NCBI RefSeq assembly: GCF_021390545.1 | Contig: NZ_JAJUWR010000028.1 | Coordinates: 1 to 64,000 of the forward strand | Direction of reading: 5' to 3' | From: Algoriphagus sp. AGSA1 | GTDB lineage: Bacteria > Bacteroidota > Bacteroidia > Cytophagales > Cyclobacteriaceae | Length of the DNA stretch: 64,000 nt | Part shown: one piece after another, positions 9,117 through 17,397 of the stretch | Layout of the letters: each line of letters opens with the position of its first letter | Position numbering within the stretch: the first letter of the stretch is position 1 | The notes under the pieces: generated by a model | Database searches by the model: none | Seen by the model: the letters and a program-made list of their open reading frames with translations, nothing else | Told to the model about the DNA's origin: nothing | Position numbers and translations under genes: made by a program

Positions 9117-9692
9117 CTACTCACATTCTACATCCACAAAATACTGAAACGGAGAATCATAGAATGGTGCCCCTGCGATATTTCCGGATACGTTTTCTCT
9201 GTTGAAAGACCTGCCGAACCTATCAGTCAAGTTTAAACTGAATTCAAAAACATCATCACACTCCAAATAATCGGCAGTCAGGCCAATTGCTTCCAAAGCC
9301 TCAGCGGCCGTGATCACAAAGCTAGTTCTCAAGAACCGAGAATCATCATTAGGAGCAAAATCCGACAGATGAAGAGTCTTAACCAATGCAGGAGTTGCAG
9401 TAGGGGTATACTCCAAGCCTACGTCAGGAATCAATCTTCTATGTTGGACCATGATCTCAACCGTCTCTACAGTAGCTCCGTCCTCTATATCCACCGCCTC
9501 CAGAGTCAAAGCAAACGTAGAATTTCCAAGATCAGCGAAATCGAAATCCACACTTGTTCTATCTATAGTTCTCAAATAAGCTCCTGTATCAAATTCAGAA
9601 TAAGGAATATTCGGATCAACAAAATCACGGCAGGAACTCAGTAGCACTGCAGCGCTTAATAAGATCCCTAAATTATATTTTAAGATTTTCAT
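9117..9692 (-). CDS. Hypothetical lipoprotein of SusC/SusD locus 1
   Basis: A 191-residue protein with a lipoprotein signal (MKILKYNLGILLSAAVLLSSC, lipid-accepting Cys21), so it is probably an outer-membrane lipoprotein, as usual for third genes of SusCD loci. The rest is acidic and rich in beta-strand-like segments, with no family I can name. It starts 19 bp after the SusD1 stop and ends at the operon terminator, so it is the last cistron. By position it may be a surface ligand-binding partner of SusC1/SusD1; that role is an inference. Confidence 0.75.
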   Translation of the reverse strand: MKILKYNLGILLSAAVLLSSCRDFVDPNIPYSEFDTGAYLRTIDRTSVDFDFADLGNSTFALTLEAVDIEDGATVETVEIMVQHRRLIPDVGLEYTPTATPALVKTLHLSDFAPNDDSRFLRTSFVITAAEALEAIGLTADYLECDDVFEFSLNLTDRFGRSFNRENVSGNIAGAPFYDSPFQYFVDVECE

Positions 9693-9711
9693 ATTGTATC
9701 AATTTAAGAGA

Positions 9712-11364
9712 TTAATAAACCCAAGCATTTCCGGCAGGATTGGTATCCCAGAACACCTGCGCTCCCAGACCTGGTTTCTGAACTGCATTGTTATTCGTGA
9801 CCATGTAGTTATTTGGGTACAAGAACGATCTAGGGAATACTCCCGGATCCTCTTCGAGACCTGGCTGCATACCTTGTGGCTGCCCTGTTCTCTTATAGAG
9901 ATTTACAGACTCCACACCGTTACCATACAAAGACAACCAATACTCACGGCCAATGATATACATTTTGTTAGAAGCAACATCATATTCACTGCCTACATAG
10001 TCAAGGTAATCAGCAACATCCTCAGCAATGTTACGATTCTCTTCATCATAGAAGTCAAGTATGTTAGAAGCCTCTCTGGAAGCTTCTCCGAAAGCCGTAA
10101 CAAAATCCATATGCTTCTTCACAGCGGAAAGCATGTACGTTTTAGCAGCAGCAGCATCTGTATCAAGCGTCAAAGCAGCCTCTGCTAACATAAAATCAAC
10201 GTATGCGGCCAGCATAATAGGGTACAAACCAGCACCTTGGGCTCCCAATGAAGGATTGTTTACAGGTGAAGCTGAGTCATCATCAAATCTGCCTCCTGCA
10301 GGGTACAATCCCCACACAGTTCTCTTGAGGCCATCTGGCGGCACACCGTCAGGATCCAAATGATCCCGTCCCCAATAGCCCCTCTTGCCTGGAAGGCAAT
10401 AGATAAAGTTTCCTACCAAGTAATGAGGTGGCGCAATCTGTGTGATACATTCGATTTCATCAGGATTAATAGAATTTACCGTTACCTGACGATACCAGTA
10501 GTATCGAGCTCGCGGATCATCAAACCCTTTGGCCTCTGTCATATGCCACATGTAGTAGGTAGAGTGATAGGTACCTCCGCCTGAAGTATATGATCCGGTA
10601 AAGCTTGGGTGTCTTGAGTCAGGGTTAGCATTTGAAGTTCCAAATCTGAATACGAAATCATCGCCAGCTTTAAGCATATTATCCTCTGCAATCAAAGCAC
10701 TGATACCAGCGGTAGATGTCGCTTCATTTACCAACTTAGTATTAAGGTAATACCTCAATTTCAACGTGTTCACCAGTCTAATCCATTTCGCATAATCCCC
10801 GCCATAGTAATAATCGTTTAGCGGTGTGGTATCCATCAAGGTAGTTGCAGTGAAATGCGAAGCTGCCTCGTCTAAAGCGATAAAAGCCGCCTCATAGACA
10901 GAAGCCCCTGGATCAACCTTTGGGAAATAATTTAAAGGATCGAGTGCCTCACTTAATGGCACATCACCATATGAATCCACCAAATTAAAAAGCACCATTG
11001 CTTTAATTGTTTTTGCGATGCCCAGATGCCTTTGATAGTTTAGCTCCTCTGCCAATGGCACCAGAAAATTAATATCGGCGAGAATATTGGCATAGGAATT
11101 AGACCACCAGCTATTTGTCGACTGTGGGGTATAGGCACTTTCGTATTGAGCACTTCCCTGGTTGACAATTCGGGTCAAGCTCATACCTGAGTTACTCAAT
11201 GCATTATAAAAATCTTTATAATCCAATTGAATGCGGTTTAGCAGAAAATTAGGTGACGCTATGGATGGCGTTACTTTATTCGGATCATCCAATAGATCTA
11301 GCTCACAGGAAGAAACCAAGAGCAACATTACTGCGCAGATGAGACTATATATATATCTTTTCAT
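9712..11364 (-). CDS. SusD/RagB-family outer-membrane lipoprotein (SusD1)
   Basis: A 550-residue lipoprotein (signal MKRYIYSLICAVMLLLVSSC, Cys20) of the SusD-like_2 type. These proteins sit as a lid over the SusC barrel at the cell surface and capture oligomeric nutrient. The N-terminal DDPNKVTPSIASPNFLLNRIQ, the helical TPR-like middle and the C-terminal YWLSLYGNGVESVNLYKRTGQP are characteristic. It follows SusC1 after 21 bp. It is of a clearly different SusD subtype from SusD2 at 15877-17376. The substrate cannot be deduced: no glycosidase, sulfatase or peptidase lies next to it. Confidence 0.92.
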   Translation of the reverse strand: MKRYIYSLICAVMLLLVSSCELDLLDDPNKVTPSIASPNFLLNRIQLDYKDFYNALSNSGMSLTRIVNQGSAQYESAYTPQSTNSWWSNSYANILADINFLVPLAEELNYQRHLGIAKTIKAMVLFNLVDSYGDVPLSEALDPLNYFPKVDPGASVYEAAFIALDEAASHFTATTLMDTTPLNDYYYGGDYAKWIRLVNTLKLRYYLNTKLVNEATSTAGISALIAEDNMLKAGDDFVFRFGTSNANPDSRHPSFTGSYTSGGGTYHSTYYMWHMTEAKGFDDPRARYYWYRQVTVNSINPDEIECITQIAPPHYLVGNFIYCLPGKRGYWGRDHLDPDGVPPDGLKRTVWGLYPAGGRFDDDSASPVNNPSLGAQGAGLYPIMLAAYVDFMLAEAALTLDTDAAAAKTYMLSAVKKHMDFVTAFGEASREASNILDFYDEENRNIAEDVADYLDYVGSEYDVASNKMYIIGREYWLSLYGNGVESVNLYKRTGQPQGMQPGLEEDPGVFPRSFLYPNNYMVTNNNAVQKPGLGAQVFWDTNPAGNAWVY

Positions 11365-11385
11365 TTTAGTATCAGTTTTTGGGAA

Positions 11386-14300
11386 TTAGAATGTAAGTGT
11401 TACAGTTCCACCAAATCTTCTGGAGCTAGGACCGGTTACGAAATCAAAGCCAAGACCATTGCCCACGCCAGTGCCCAACACATCTGTGTCAAAATTCATG
11501 TTTGGAGGAAAATTAAGTGCCTTAAACCACAAGTTTGTACCGCTGACCGCTACAGAAGCTCTTTTAAAAGGCGTCTTTGCAATCAGACCCTTTGGCAACT
11601 CATACCCTAAGGAAACTTCACGAAGCCGTATGGTCGAACCGTCGAAAAGGTTTGGCTCATTGGTTCTGCCCTGATAGCCTGAGAAAAAATAATCAGAGGC
11701 ACTTATCTGGATATCATTTTTGATATAGCGGGGAGTACCGTCTTCATTCACGCCGTCCTGCCTGACTCCAGGCATTATGAAAGCAAGTTCTCTATCCGCC
11801 ACAGGATCTTTGGTCACACCCCTGGCCAGTGTAGATGTCACCGTGGTAGAATACACATCTCCCTTATGTCGGTATTCCATCATCGCCGTCAACGTAAATC
11901 CTTTGAATGAGAATGTATTGATCCACGAACCTGTCCACTTAGGATTAGGATCACCAATTATTTTCACATTTGGATCTGCCTGATATATACCATCTGAAAG
12001 TACAATAGGATTTCCGTCAGGATCTCTCGCAAAGCCAGTTCCCTTAATGACATTGAACGGCTCTCCAGGTATTGCAAAGTTACCTAATGCAGTCCCGCCA
12101 GAAACAACAACTTCAGTCAGCCCACCTCCCAATTCCGTAGTAACAGACCTATATAAGCTCCAGTTTACGATAGAGTTCCAACTGAACCCTGAAGCGGAAG
12201 AGATTGGATTCACATTAGCCTGAAATTCGACACCTCTGGTCCTGATATTTCCTATGTTAATAAGCGTTGTGGTAAAACCTGTTGCTGGGTCAATAGGAGA
12301 ATCGGTAATCAAATCATTGGTGTTTTTCTCATACAAAGAGAGATCAAAATTCAATCTTCCGGTAAACATTGCTGCCTCCACTCCAAATTCCAATTCCTCG
12401 ATTAGTTCAGGTTTTATGTTTGGATTCCCCAACTCATTAGAAACAGAGTGAGTCTGAGTCACAGAACCGTCTCTGGCAAATGCTATTGCGTTCTGATCTA
12501 ATGTGTTTCGTGTACGATAAGGGGGTGGAAAACCCGCAGAGGTCCCATAACCCAATCTCAATTTCAGCTCATTCAATGCAGTAGAATTCCAATTAAAAGC
12601 TGAAGTTGGAATAAAGGAAACAGAAGCCCCTGGATATAAAATCCTTCTATTATCTTCCTCAACCGTTGAAGTCCAGTCATTCCTTGCAGAGATATTTAGA
12701 TACAGAAAGCTGGAATAATCCAACGTAACCGTTCCATACACCCCTAGCCTTCTCTGCTCTTCAGTGGTGTTCAAACTTCTTCCTCCAAATGCAGAAGGCT
12801 CTGTCGAAGCTGAACTCGTGAAGTTATTGTGCCTAAACAACCCAAAAGCCAGCTGTCCCTGCGAAGCAATTCCATTTTGAGAGTAAGTATCATATCTGCT
12901 ATTTCCCCCCAACAAAGCACTGAAACCGATCTTATCTGTAAACTCCTTCTTCCAATTAAACACTAGATCTTGATTCCAGATTGTGTTTGCGATATTAATT
13001 GACCGATAGTAGCCGGATTGAACAGCTGCAGTACCGCTACCTGCCCCCCTATTATACATGGCTTCTTGCAATTCAGAATAGGTGTCCAAACCAAGTCTAT
13101 AAGTAGCCGAGAAATTGTCGTTGAAATCATAAACCAAGGAAGTAGCGTTGAAAAAACGCTTTACGTCAGAGGTATTTTTGTAATATTTCACCAGCCAAAG
13201 CGGATTCACAATATCATTTCCCCCTCTAAAGTAAACCGAGCTGTTATCTACTGGATTTTCGAATGGCAACCCTCCAAGATCCACCGACCTCGGTGTATAA
13301 AGGACATGTGCAAATACAGAAGGCACACCATTATCAGGCCCGGAACCCCGCGCTGCATTTACAGGAGGTGTCTCAAGATCTGTAATGGCAAAAGTAAACG
13401 AGGAGTTGATACTCAATTTATCCGTGACAGCTGAATTCACCCCTAAGCCAAAATTGTATTTAACCAATTTATTGCCAGGAGTAAAACCCTCATCATCTGT
13501 ATAACCAAAACTTGCACTATAGCCGGTTTTGTCCGAGCCACCATTGATCTGCACCGAGGAATTGCTCACTAATCCAGTTCGGAAAAAGACTTCCGAAGGA
13601 TCTGCATAAGCTTTATATTCATACTGGATGGGAGTTCCTCCCACTATACCATCCACCCAAAACTCTGGGAATGCATTTCTGATTGCAGCCACAGAGGATG
13701 AGGCGATTGGATGGTTGATAGTTAGCCCTTCATCCAATCTAGGCCCAAAATTGGAAAAGAAGAAACCCGGAGCCTGTTGGAAACCATTTCCATACTCAGT
13801 ACCAAATGTAGGCAGAGACGCAGCCTTATTTGAAAAGAAAGACTGGTTGATGGTCACCTCAGCGATTTTACGCTTGGAAGAACCTGATTTGGTAGTAATC
13901 AATATTACTCCATTTCTACCCTGATCACCGTACAGAACAGTAGCGGACAAGCCTTTCAACACTGACATACTCTCGATATTGTTTGGATCAATATCCAAGA
14001 AACGGGAGGAAGTCGCTGCTCCACCAGTAGTAAAACTATTGGTCGCGTTTGTGTTAGTATTAAATGGGACACCATCTACTACAAACAAGGGCTGATTAGA
14101 ACCGGTAGCCGAGGAATATCCCCTGATTATCATGTTCGTACCTGACCCCGACATTCCGTTTGTAGAAGTAATATTTACTCCAGGCACCTTCCCCTGCAGT
14201 ACGCGGGCTACGTCTTGCTCAGGCCTGTTTTCCAGTTGCTCACTGCCAACGGAGGTAACTGCGTAGCCCAAAGCCTTTTTCTCTCTCTCAACACCAATCG

Positions 14301-14631
14301 CCGTCACAACTACTTCATTTAGTTGTGCTGCATCGGTCATAAGAGTGACATTAATAATCGTTCGGTTACCTATTACTTCTTCCGAGGATTTTAATCCTAC
14401 AAAAGAAAAAATCAATACATCCGAACCTTCCGGAACCGTAATGGAATAACTACCATCCAGATCGGTGGTAGTTCCCAGCGTAGTTCCCTTTACAATGACG
14501 GTTGCCCCAGGCAAACCGAGGCCGTCCTCTTCGGAAATTACCGTCCCGGTAATTTCCCGTTGTTGCGCCAAAGCCTCAAAACAGAGGCTTGTAAACAGGA
14601 GCAAGACAACACTTAGTAAAACTTTTCTCAT
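11386..14631 (-). CDS. SusC/RagA-family TonB-dependent outer-membrane transporter (SusC1)
   Basis: A 1081-residue receptor with a signal peptide (MRKVLLSVVLLLFTSLCFEALAQ). It continues with a carboxypeptidase-regulatory-like domain (QREITGTVISEEDG, about 25-105), a plug domain (TAIGVEREKKALGY through GRNGVILITTKSG) and a 22-strand barrel ending in the aromatic strand FGGTVTLTF. With TonB-ExbBD it imports the ligand captured by SusD1. The frame is open to 14691, but I take the ATG at 14631, directly before the signal peptide and matching the SusC2 start. The signal peptide and leader are nearly the same in DNA as those of SusC2, while the barrels are unrelated at that level. Confidence 0.94.
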   Translation of the reverse strand: MRKVLLSVVLLLFTSLCFEALAQQREITGTVISEEDGLGLPGATVIVKGTTLGTTTDLDGSYSITVPEGSDVLIFSFVGLKSSEEVIGNRTIINVTLMTDAAQLNEVVVTAIGVEREKKALGYAVTSVGSEQLENRPEQDVARVLQGKVPGVNITSTNGMSGSGTNMIIRGYSSATGSNQPLFVVDGVPFNTNTNATNSFTTGGAATSSRFLDIDPNNIESMSVLKGLSATVLYGDQGRNGVILITTKSGSSKRKIAEVTINQSFFSNKAASLPTFGTEYGNGFQQAPGFFFSNFGPRLDEGLTINHPIASSSVAAIRNAFPEFWVDGIVGGTPIQYEYKAYADPSEVFFRTGLVSNSSVQINGGSDKTGYSASFGYTDDEGFTPGNKLVKYNFGLGVNSAVTDKLSINSSFTFAITDLETPPVNAARGSGPDNGVPSVFAHVLYTPRSVDLGGLPFENPVDNSSVYFRGGNDIVNPLWLVKYYKNTSDVKRFFNATSLVYDFNDNFSATYRLGLDTYSELQEAMYNRGAGSGTAAVQSGYYRSINIANTIWNQDLVFNWKKEFTDKIGFSALLGGNSRYDTYSQNGIASQGQLAFGLFRHNNFTSSASTEPSAFGGRSLNTTEEQRRLGVYGTVTLDYSSFLYLNISARNDWTSTVEEDNRRILYPGASVSFIPTSAFNWNSTALNELKLRLGYGTSAGFPPPYRTRNTLDQNAIAFARDGSVTQTHSVSNELGNPNIKPELIEELEFGVEAAMFTGRLNFDLSLYEKNTNDLITDSPIDPATGFTTTLINIGNIRTRGVEFQANVNPISSASGFSWNSIVNWSLYRSVTTELGGGLTEVVVSGGTALGNFAIPGEPFNVIKGTGFARDPDGNPIVLSDGIYQADPNVKIIGDPNPKWTGSWINTFSFKGFTLTAMMEYRHKGDVYSTTVTSTLARGVTKDPVADRELAFIMPGVRQDGVNEDGTPRYIKNDIQISASDYFFSGYQGRTNEPNLFDGSTIRLREVSLGYELPKGLIAKTPFKRASVAVSGTNLWFKALNFPPNMNFDTDVLGTGVGNGLGFDFVTGPSSRRFGGTVTLTF

Positions 14632-15285
14632 AAGGTGTTTATTTGGTTGATTCCTAAATAAAATCGCTTTCAACTGAATAAAAAAATGCACATATCTAAC
14701 TTAAGTTTATAATTTATTTTATATAAAAAATATGTTTAATACAATTAATATATTTTATATATAATAAATCAATACAAAATATTCATTTAGCAATAATATC
14801 TAGTTAAAACTATGAATTACTGACTATTATATCCTATAAATAGCCTTCCCAAGTATATAATCCGTCCATTTCTAGTAAACATCAAAAAATGCATGTTAAT
14901 ATAAAATTTGGCCTCAAAAACAGAATTATATTCTGAAAATCCATTTTTTTAAAAAAAATAAAAATTTTAAAAAAATTATTAAAAAAAATAAACATAGGGT
15001 AAAAATTTAATCATATTCCTTTCCATTTAATACAAAATTTAAAATCAAGGGTAATTTTTTATTCTATATTTAGTTAAAAAATGAGAATTATTAAAAATAT
15101 GGTTTAATTCATAATTAATATTTTAAATCATGAGATGAAAATTATATTCCATCCTATCCTCCACGTCACAGGGGGAAAAATGAGATTAAATTGTATTTTT
15201 CATACGAAAAATTGTACCTAGTAAACAATAGCTAATTCATGCTCCTATATCAGCTACAGTAGAACTGAAACTGTGACGACAATTC

Positions 15286-15299
15286 AGTCAAAATTGACT
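15286..15299. promoter_or_regulatory. Conserved inverted repeat AGTCAA-AA-TTGACT in leader A
   Basis: Six-bp arms separated by two bases, inside the block that is identical in both leaders (the copy in leader B is at 21131-21144). ACAGT and ACTGT inverted arms lie just to the left (15256-15274). The conservation suggests a protein-binding site, but this is inferred only from the two copies. Confidence 0.35.
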
Positions 15300-15400
15300 T
15301 CCTATGCCTCCATTCTTCATGGCAAATGTCCCTTTACAACTTTAATTTGGCTATCCTCAATGGACGCCTGCCACCTCGGAAACGAAAAATCAAGGACAGG

Positions 15401-15420
15401 AGACCGACGCGGTCTTTTTA
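15401..15420 (+). terminator. Compact hairpin with T-run in leader A, plus strand
   Basis: AGACCG-ACG-CGGTCT (15401-15415) followed by TTTTTA resembles an intrinsic terminator reading rightward, against the direction of the SusC genes. The copy in leader B (21246-21260, loop ATG) keeps the stem but lacks the long T-run. It could end an unannotated plus-strand transcript. Confidence 0.35.
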
Positions 15421-15522
15421 CAGTTATAAGAAATTCAATTTTAGTTTTACTTCAATGCTTCTAAGAAAAATGTAGGCGTTTAAACAAACGGCGGGAGCCA
15501 GCTCCCGATCCCGATTCATTCC

Positions 15523-15684
15523 TTATAGTGCGTACCTTAACGTAAAGGCAGCTTCATCCCCCCAGAAATCAGTGAAGTCTTGAAAATTATATGCAGGCTT
15601 CCAATAAAGCCCCAGATAGAAATTGCTTAGGTGGAAATTGTACTCCAACCCCACAATAGCATCCACACCAAAGGCCTTGTAATC
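15523..15684 (-). pseudogene. 3' remnant of small outer-membrane protein gene (53 codons)
   Basis: On the minus strand this encodes the C-terminal 53 residues (DYKAFGVDAIVGLEY to FTLRYAL) of the protein encoded intact at 21386-21883. The frame is undamaged and only a few bases differ, but the first about 112 codons are missing. Immediately upstream the sequence changes to an unrelated fragment, and a stop codon in frame follows 11 codons further up. It marks the right end of direct repeat A and so the junction of the duplication or insertion. Confidence 0.85.
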
Positions 15685-15686
15685 CT

Positions 15687-15760
15687 CCTGCAACAAAGCC
15701 CTTTGCCGAAGCTCCTATACTCGTGCCCGTATCTGTTTTGTGCACTGCATCCGCCAAGAC
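15687..15760. other. Unassigned fragment at the repeat junction
   Basis: About 75 bp between the end of direct repeat A and the terminator of the second SusC/SusD operon. It has no counterpart beside the intact outer-membrane protein gene. On the minus strand one frame reads LADAVHKTDTGTSIGASAKG without a stop, which looks like a piece of a coding sequence, but I cannot assign it to a family. It may be the remnant of whatever was joined here. Confidence 0.4.
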
Positions 15761-15763
15761 AAT

Positions 15764-15801
15764 AAAAGGGGCTGAATTTGTAAAATCAGCCCCTTTTTTT
15801 T
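15764..15801. terminator. Terminator of SusC/SusD operon 2 (bidirectional)
   Basis: Eight-bp arms GGGGCTGA (15768-15775) and TCAGCCCC (15786-15793), with A-residues on the left and eight T on the right. It lies about 75 bp past the SusD2 stop. A second inverted repeat (GTCTCAA 15811-15817, TTGAGAC 15834-15840) lies between it and the gene. Confidence 0.85.
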
Positions 15802-15876
15802 AACACTATCGTCTCAATTTTTTATTTGAGGTTTTGAGACAACCCAATCCTATTGACACAATCACACAAACCTTGG

Positions 15877-17376
15877 CTATCTCCATCCACTATTAGAGGT
15901 ACCTATACCATCTGCATTGGCGGTTGTTCCGAAGGTATAAAACTGATTTACCCCAAAGAGCTCCAGAGTCCGGCCGGGAATGGGAAGATGCAAAGGAGTC
16001 CCTTCTTGCAAAAGATCTAGTTTTCTCATTTCGTAGAACTGTAGCCCACACCCGGTAGTATATAGCTCTACATGCCGCTCATGGTGAATGGCATCGATAA
16101 TCTCATCAAGATCTGCTGCCACAGGAGTGAGTTCTCCCCTGGCAACGCGACTTCCCGCATTGATAATATTAGCCGCATCACTCAATTCCGCCCCACCCAA
16201 ATACGCTCTTGCTTCAGCTCTTATCAAGTTATTTTCTTCCAGCATCACCGTAGCTTTTGGGCCTATAGAGTTAGTATAGATGTTGTCATACCGCTTAAAC
16301 CTATAAGCAGAAAAGTGATAATACCCTCTAGCCGCCAGAAAATCATTGGAGGCCATATACTGGAAATCGGTTTCCAATCTTTTATCCATGGGATCAGTTG
16401 GCTCTGCAGGGTGAGGGAAAGTAGGATCATCCTCCCAATGCTGAGGCAAAGATGGCTCCATGAGGTGAGCCACATACATATCTGTTCGTCCCCAACCTGG
16501 ATAAGTCAAATAATCACCAGCCTCAAAATACCACCTGTTTGTACCATCCATTTCAACAATCCAATCCGAAGTGATGCCATTATCGGCGAAGGTCTTCACC
16601 TGTTGCCAATCCACAGCAGCGAGCTCTGCACTGTTTCTAGGTAGATACGACATGATCCGAGCTATAGAAGTATTGATGATTTTTTGGAAATCGGCACTGC
16701 TTACAGGTGTGCTGCTACCCAGCCAGCCTCCGGGGATTTCAAAAGACGCATCGGATAGCGCCAAGGCCTCTTCAAGGTAAGCTATCGCAACGGCAGCTAC
16801 TTCCTGATAGGGAAGAGCTGTTTCAATGACAGGCTCAACCGTTGTTTTCTCATCTACAACGTGTGCCTTGTCAAACACCAAAGCAAGGTTTCCGTAAGCC
16901 AGTCCCAGTCCAAATTTGGCAAACGCCCTGGCACGGACGGTTTGATCTACCCCACCAACTTCAACTACCATCCCATTAATATCAATAGCAGTCAATACAT
17001 CAGTAGCGGATCCTATTGCGGAGTACCATTGATCATACGAGTATTTTGTATAACCCTGATTCGAATACGCCGGGGAGTTGTCCCAAGCCATATCCCGGGG
17101 TTCCCAGGACATATCACGCATTCCGAAATTACCCCAAGAACAGGTCACGTGATCCGCAGCGGTTGCCAACATGGCCTGCACACCTCCTACTCGGTGTTCA
17201 CCACTAAATACCGTATTGTAGATACTAGCGGCCACTGTTTCCACATCCGCAGGCGTAGCCAATACCTGATCAAAATCCGGGTTATTCTCATTGGGAACAT
17301 CCAAGTCCTCACAACCCTGCAACAACACTGTTGCTGCAATTGCCATGACAAACAGATATTTATTTATCTTTTTCAT
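15877..17376 (-). CDS. SusD/RagB-family outer-membrane lipoprotein (SusD2)
   Basis: A 499-residue lipoprotein (MKKINKYLFVMAIAATVLLQGC, Cys22) that should cap SusC2 and bind its ligand at the surface. The mature N-terminus EDLDVPNENNPDFDQVLATPADVE, the helical core, and the C-terminal DAIHHERHVELYTTGCGLQFYEMRK followed by LPIPGRTLELFG are typical of RagB/SusD proteins. It starts 21 bp after the SusC2 stop. Its residues align poorly with SusD1, so this is not a recently duplicated gene despite lying inside direct repeats. Confidence 0.92.
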   Translation of the reverse strand: MKKINKYLFVMAIAATVLLQGCEDLDVPNENNPDFDQVLATPADVETVAASIYNTVFSGEHRVGGVQAMLATAADHVTCSWGNFGMRDMSWEPRDMAWDNSPAYSNQGYTKYSYDQWYSAIGSATDVLTAIDINGMVVEVGGVDQTVRARAFAKFGLGLAYGNLALVFDKAHVVDEKTTVEPVIETALPYQEVAAVAIAYLEEALALSDASFEIPGGWLGSSTPVSSADFQKIINTSIARIMSYLPRNSAELAAVDWQQVKTFADNGITSDWIVEMDGTNRWYFEAGDYLTYPGWGRTDMYVAHLMEPSLPQHWEDDPTFPHPAEPTDPMDKRLETDFQYMASNDFLAARGYYHFSAYRFKRYDNIYTNSIGPKATVMLEENNLIRAEARAYLGGAELSDAANIINAGSRVARGELTPVAADLDEIIDAIHHERHVELYTTGCGLQFYEMRKLDLLQEGTPLHLPIPGRTLELFGVNQFYTFGTTANADGIGTSNSGWR

Positions 17377-17397
17377 AAAACTAAAGTCTTTTTGTTA

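Larger units (their letters stand above)
14632..15686. repeat. Direct repeat copy A: SusC1 leader plus remnant of outer-membrane protein gene
   Basis: This stretch aligns along its length with 20476-21549. Positions 15210-15337 are identical to 21055-21182 (128 bp), and 15210-15415 shows only three substitutions by eye. The AT-rich part (about 14690-15130) is more diverged, with indels. Homology runs on into the SusC signal-peptide codons on the left and stops at 15686 on the right. It contains the 3' remnant at 15523-15684 and small inverted repeats. No intact gene is supported here. Confidence 0.9.

Noticed and set aside
14690..15130. AT-rich leader as a replication origin
   Set aside because: No clusters of DnaA-box-like sites and no dnaA or dnaN gene nearby; the same AT-rich stretch recurs in the other SusC leader.
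15273..15464. Plus-strand frame of 63 codons inside leader A
   Set aside because: The frame changes in leader B despite near-identity of DNA and the product has no features; conservation is better explained by a non-coding role.
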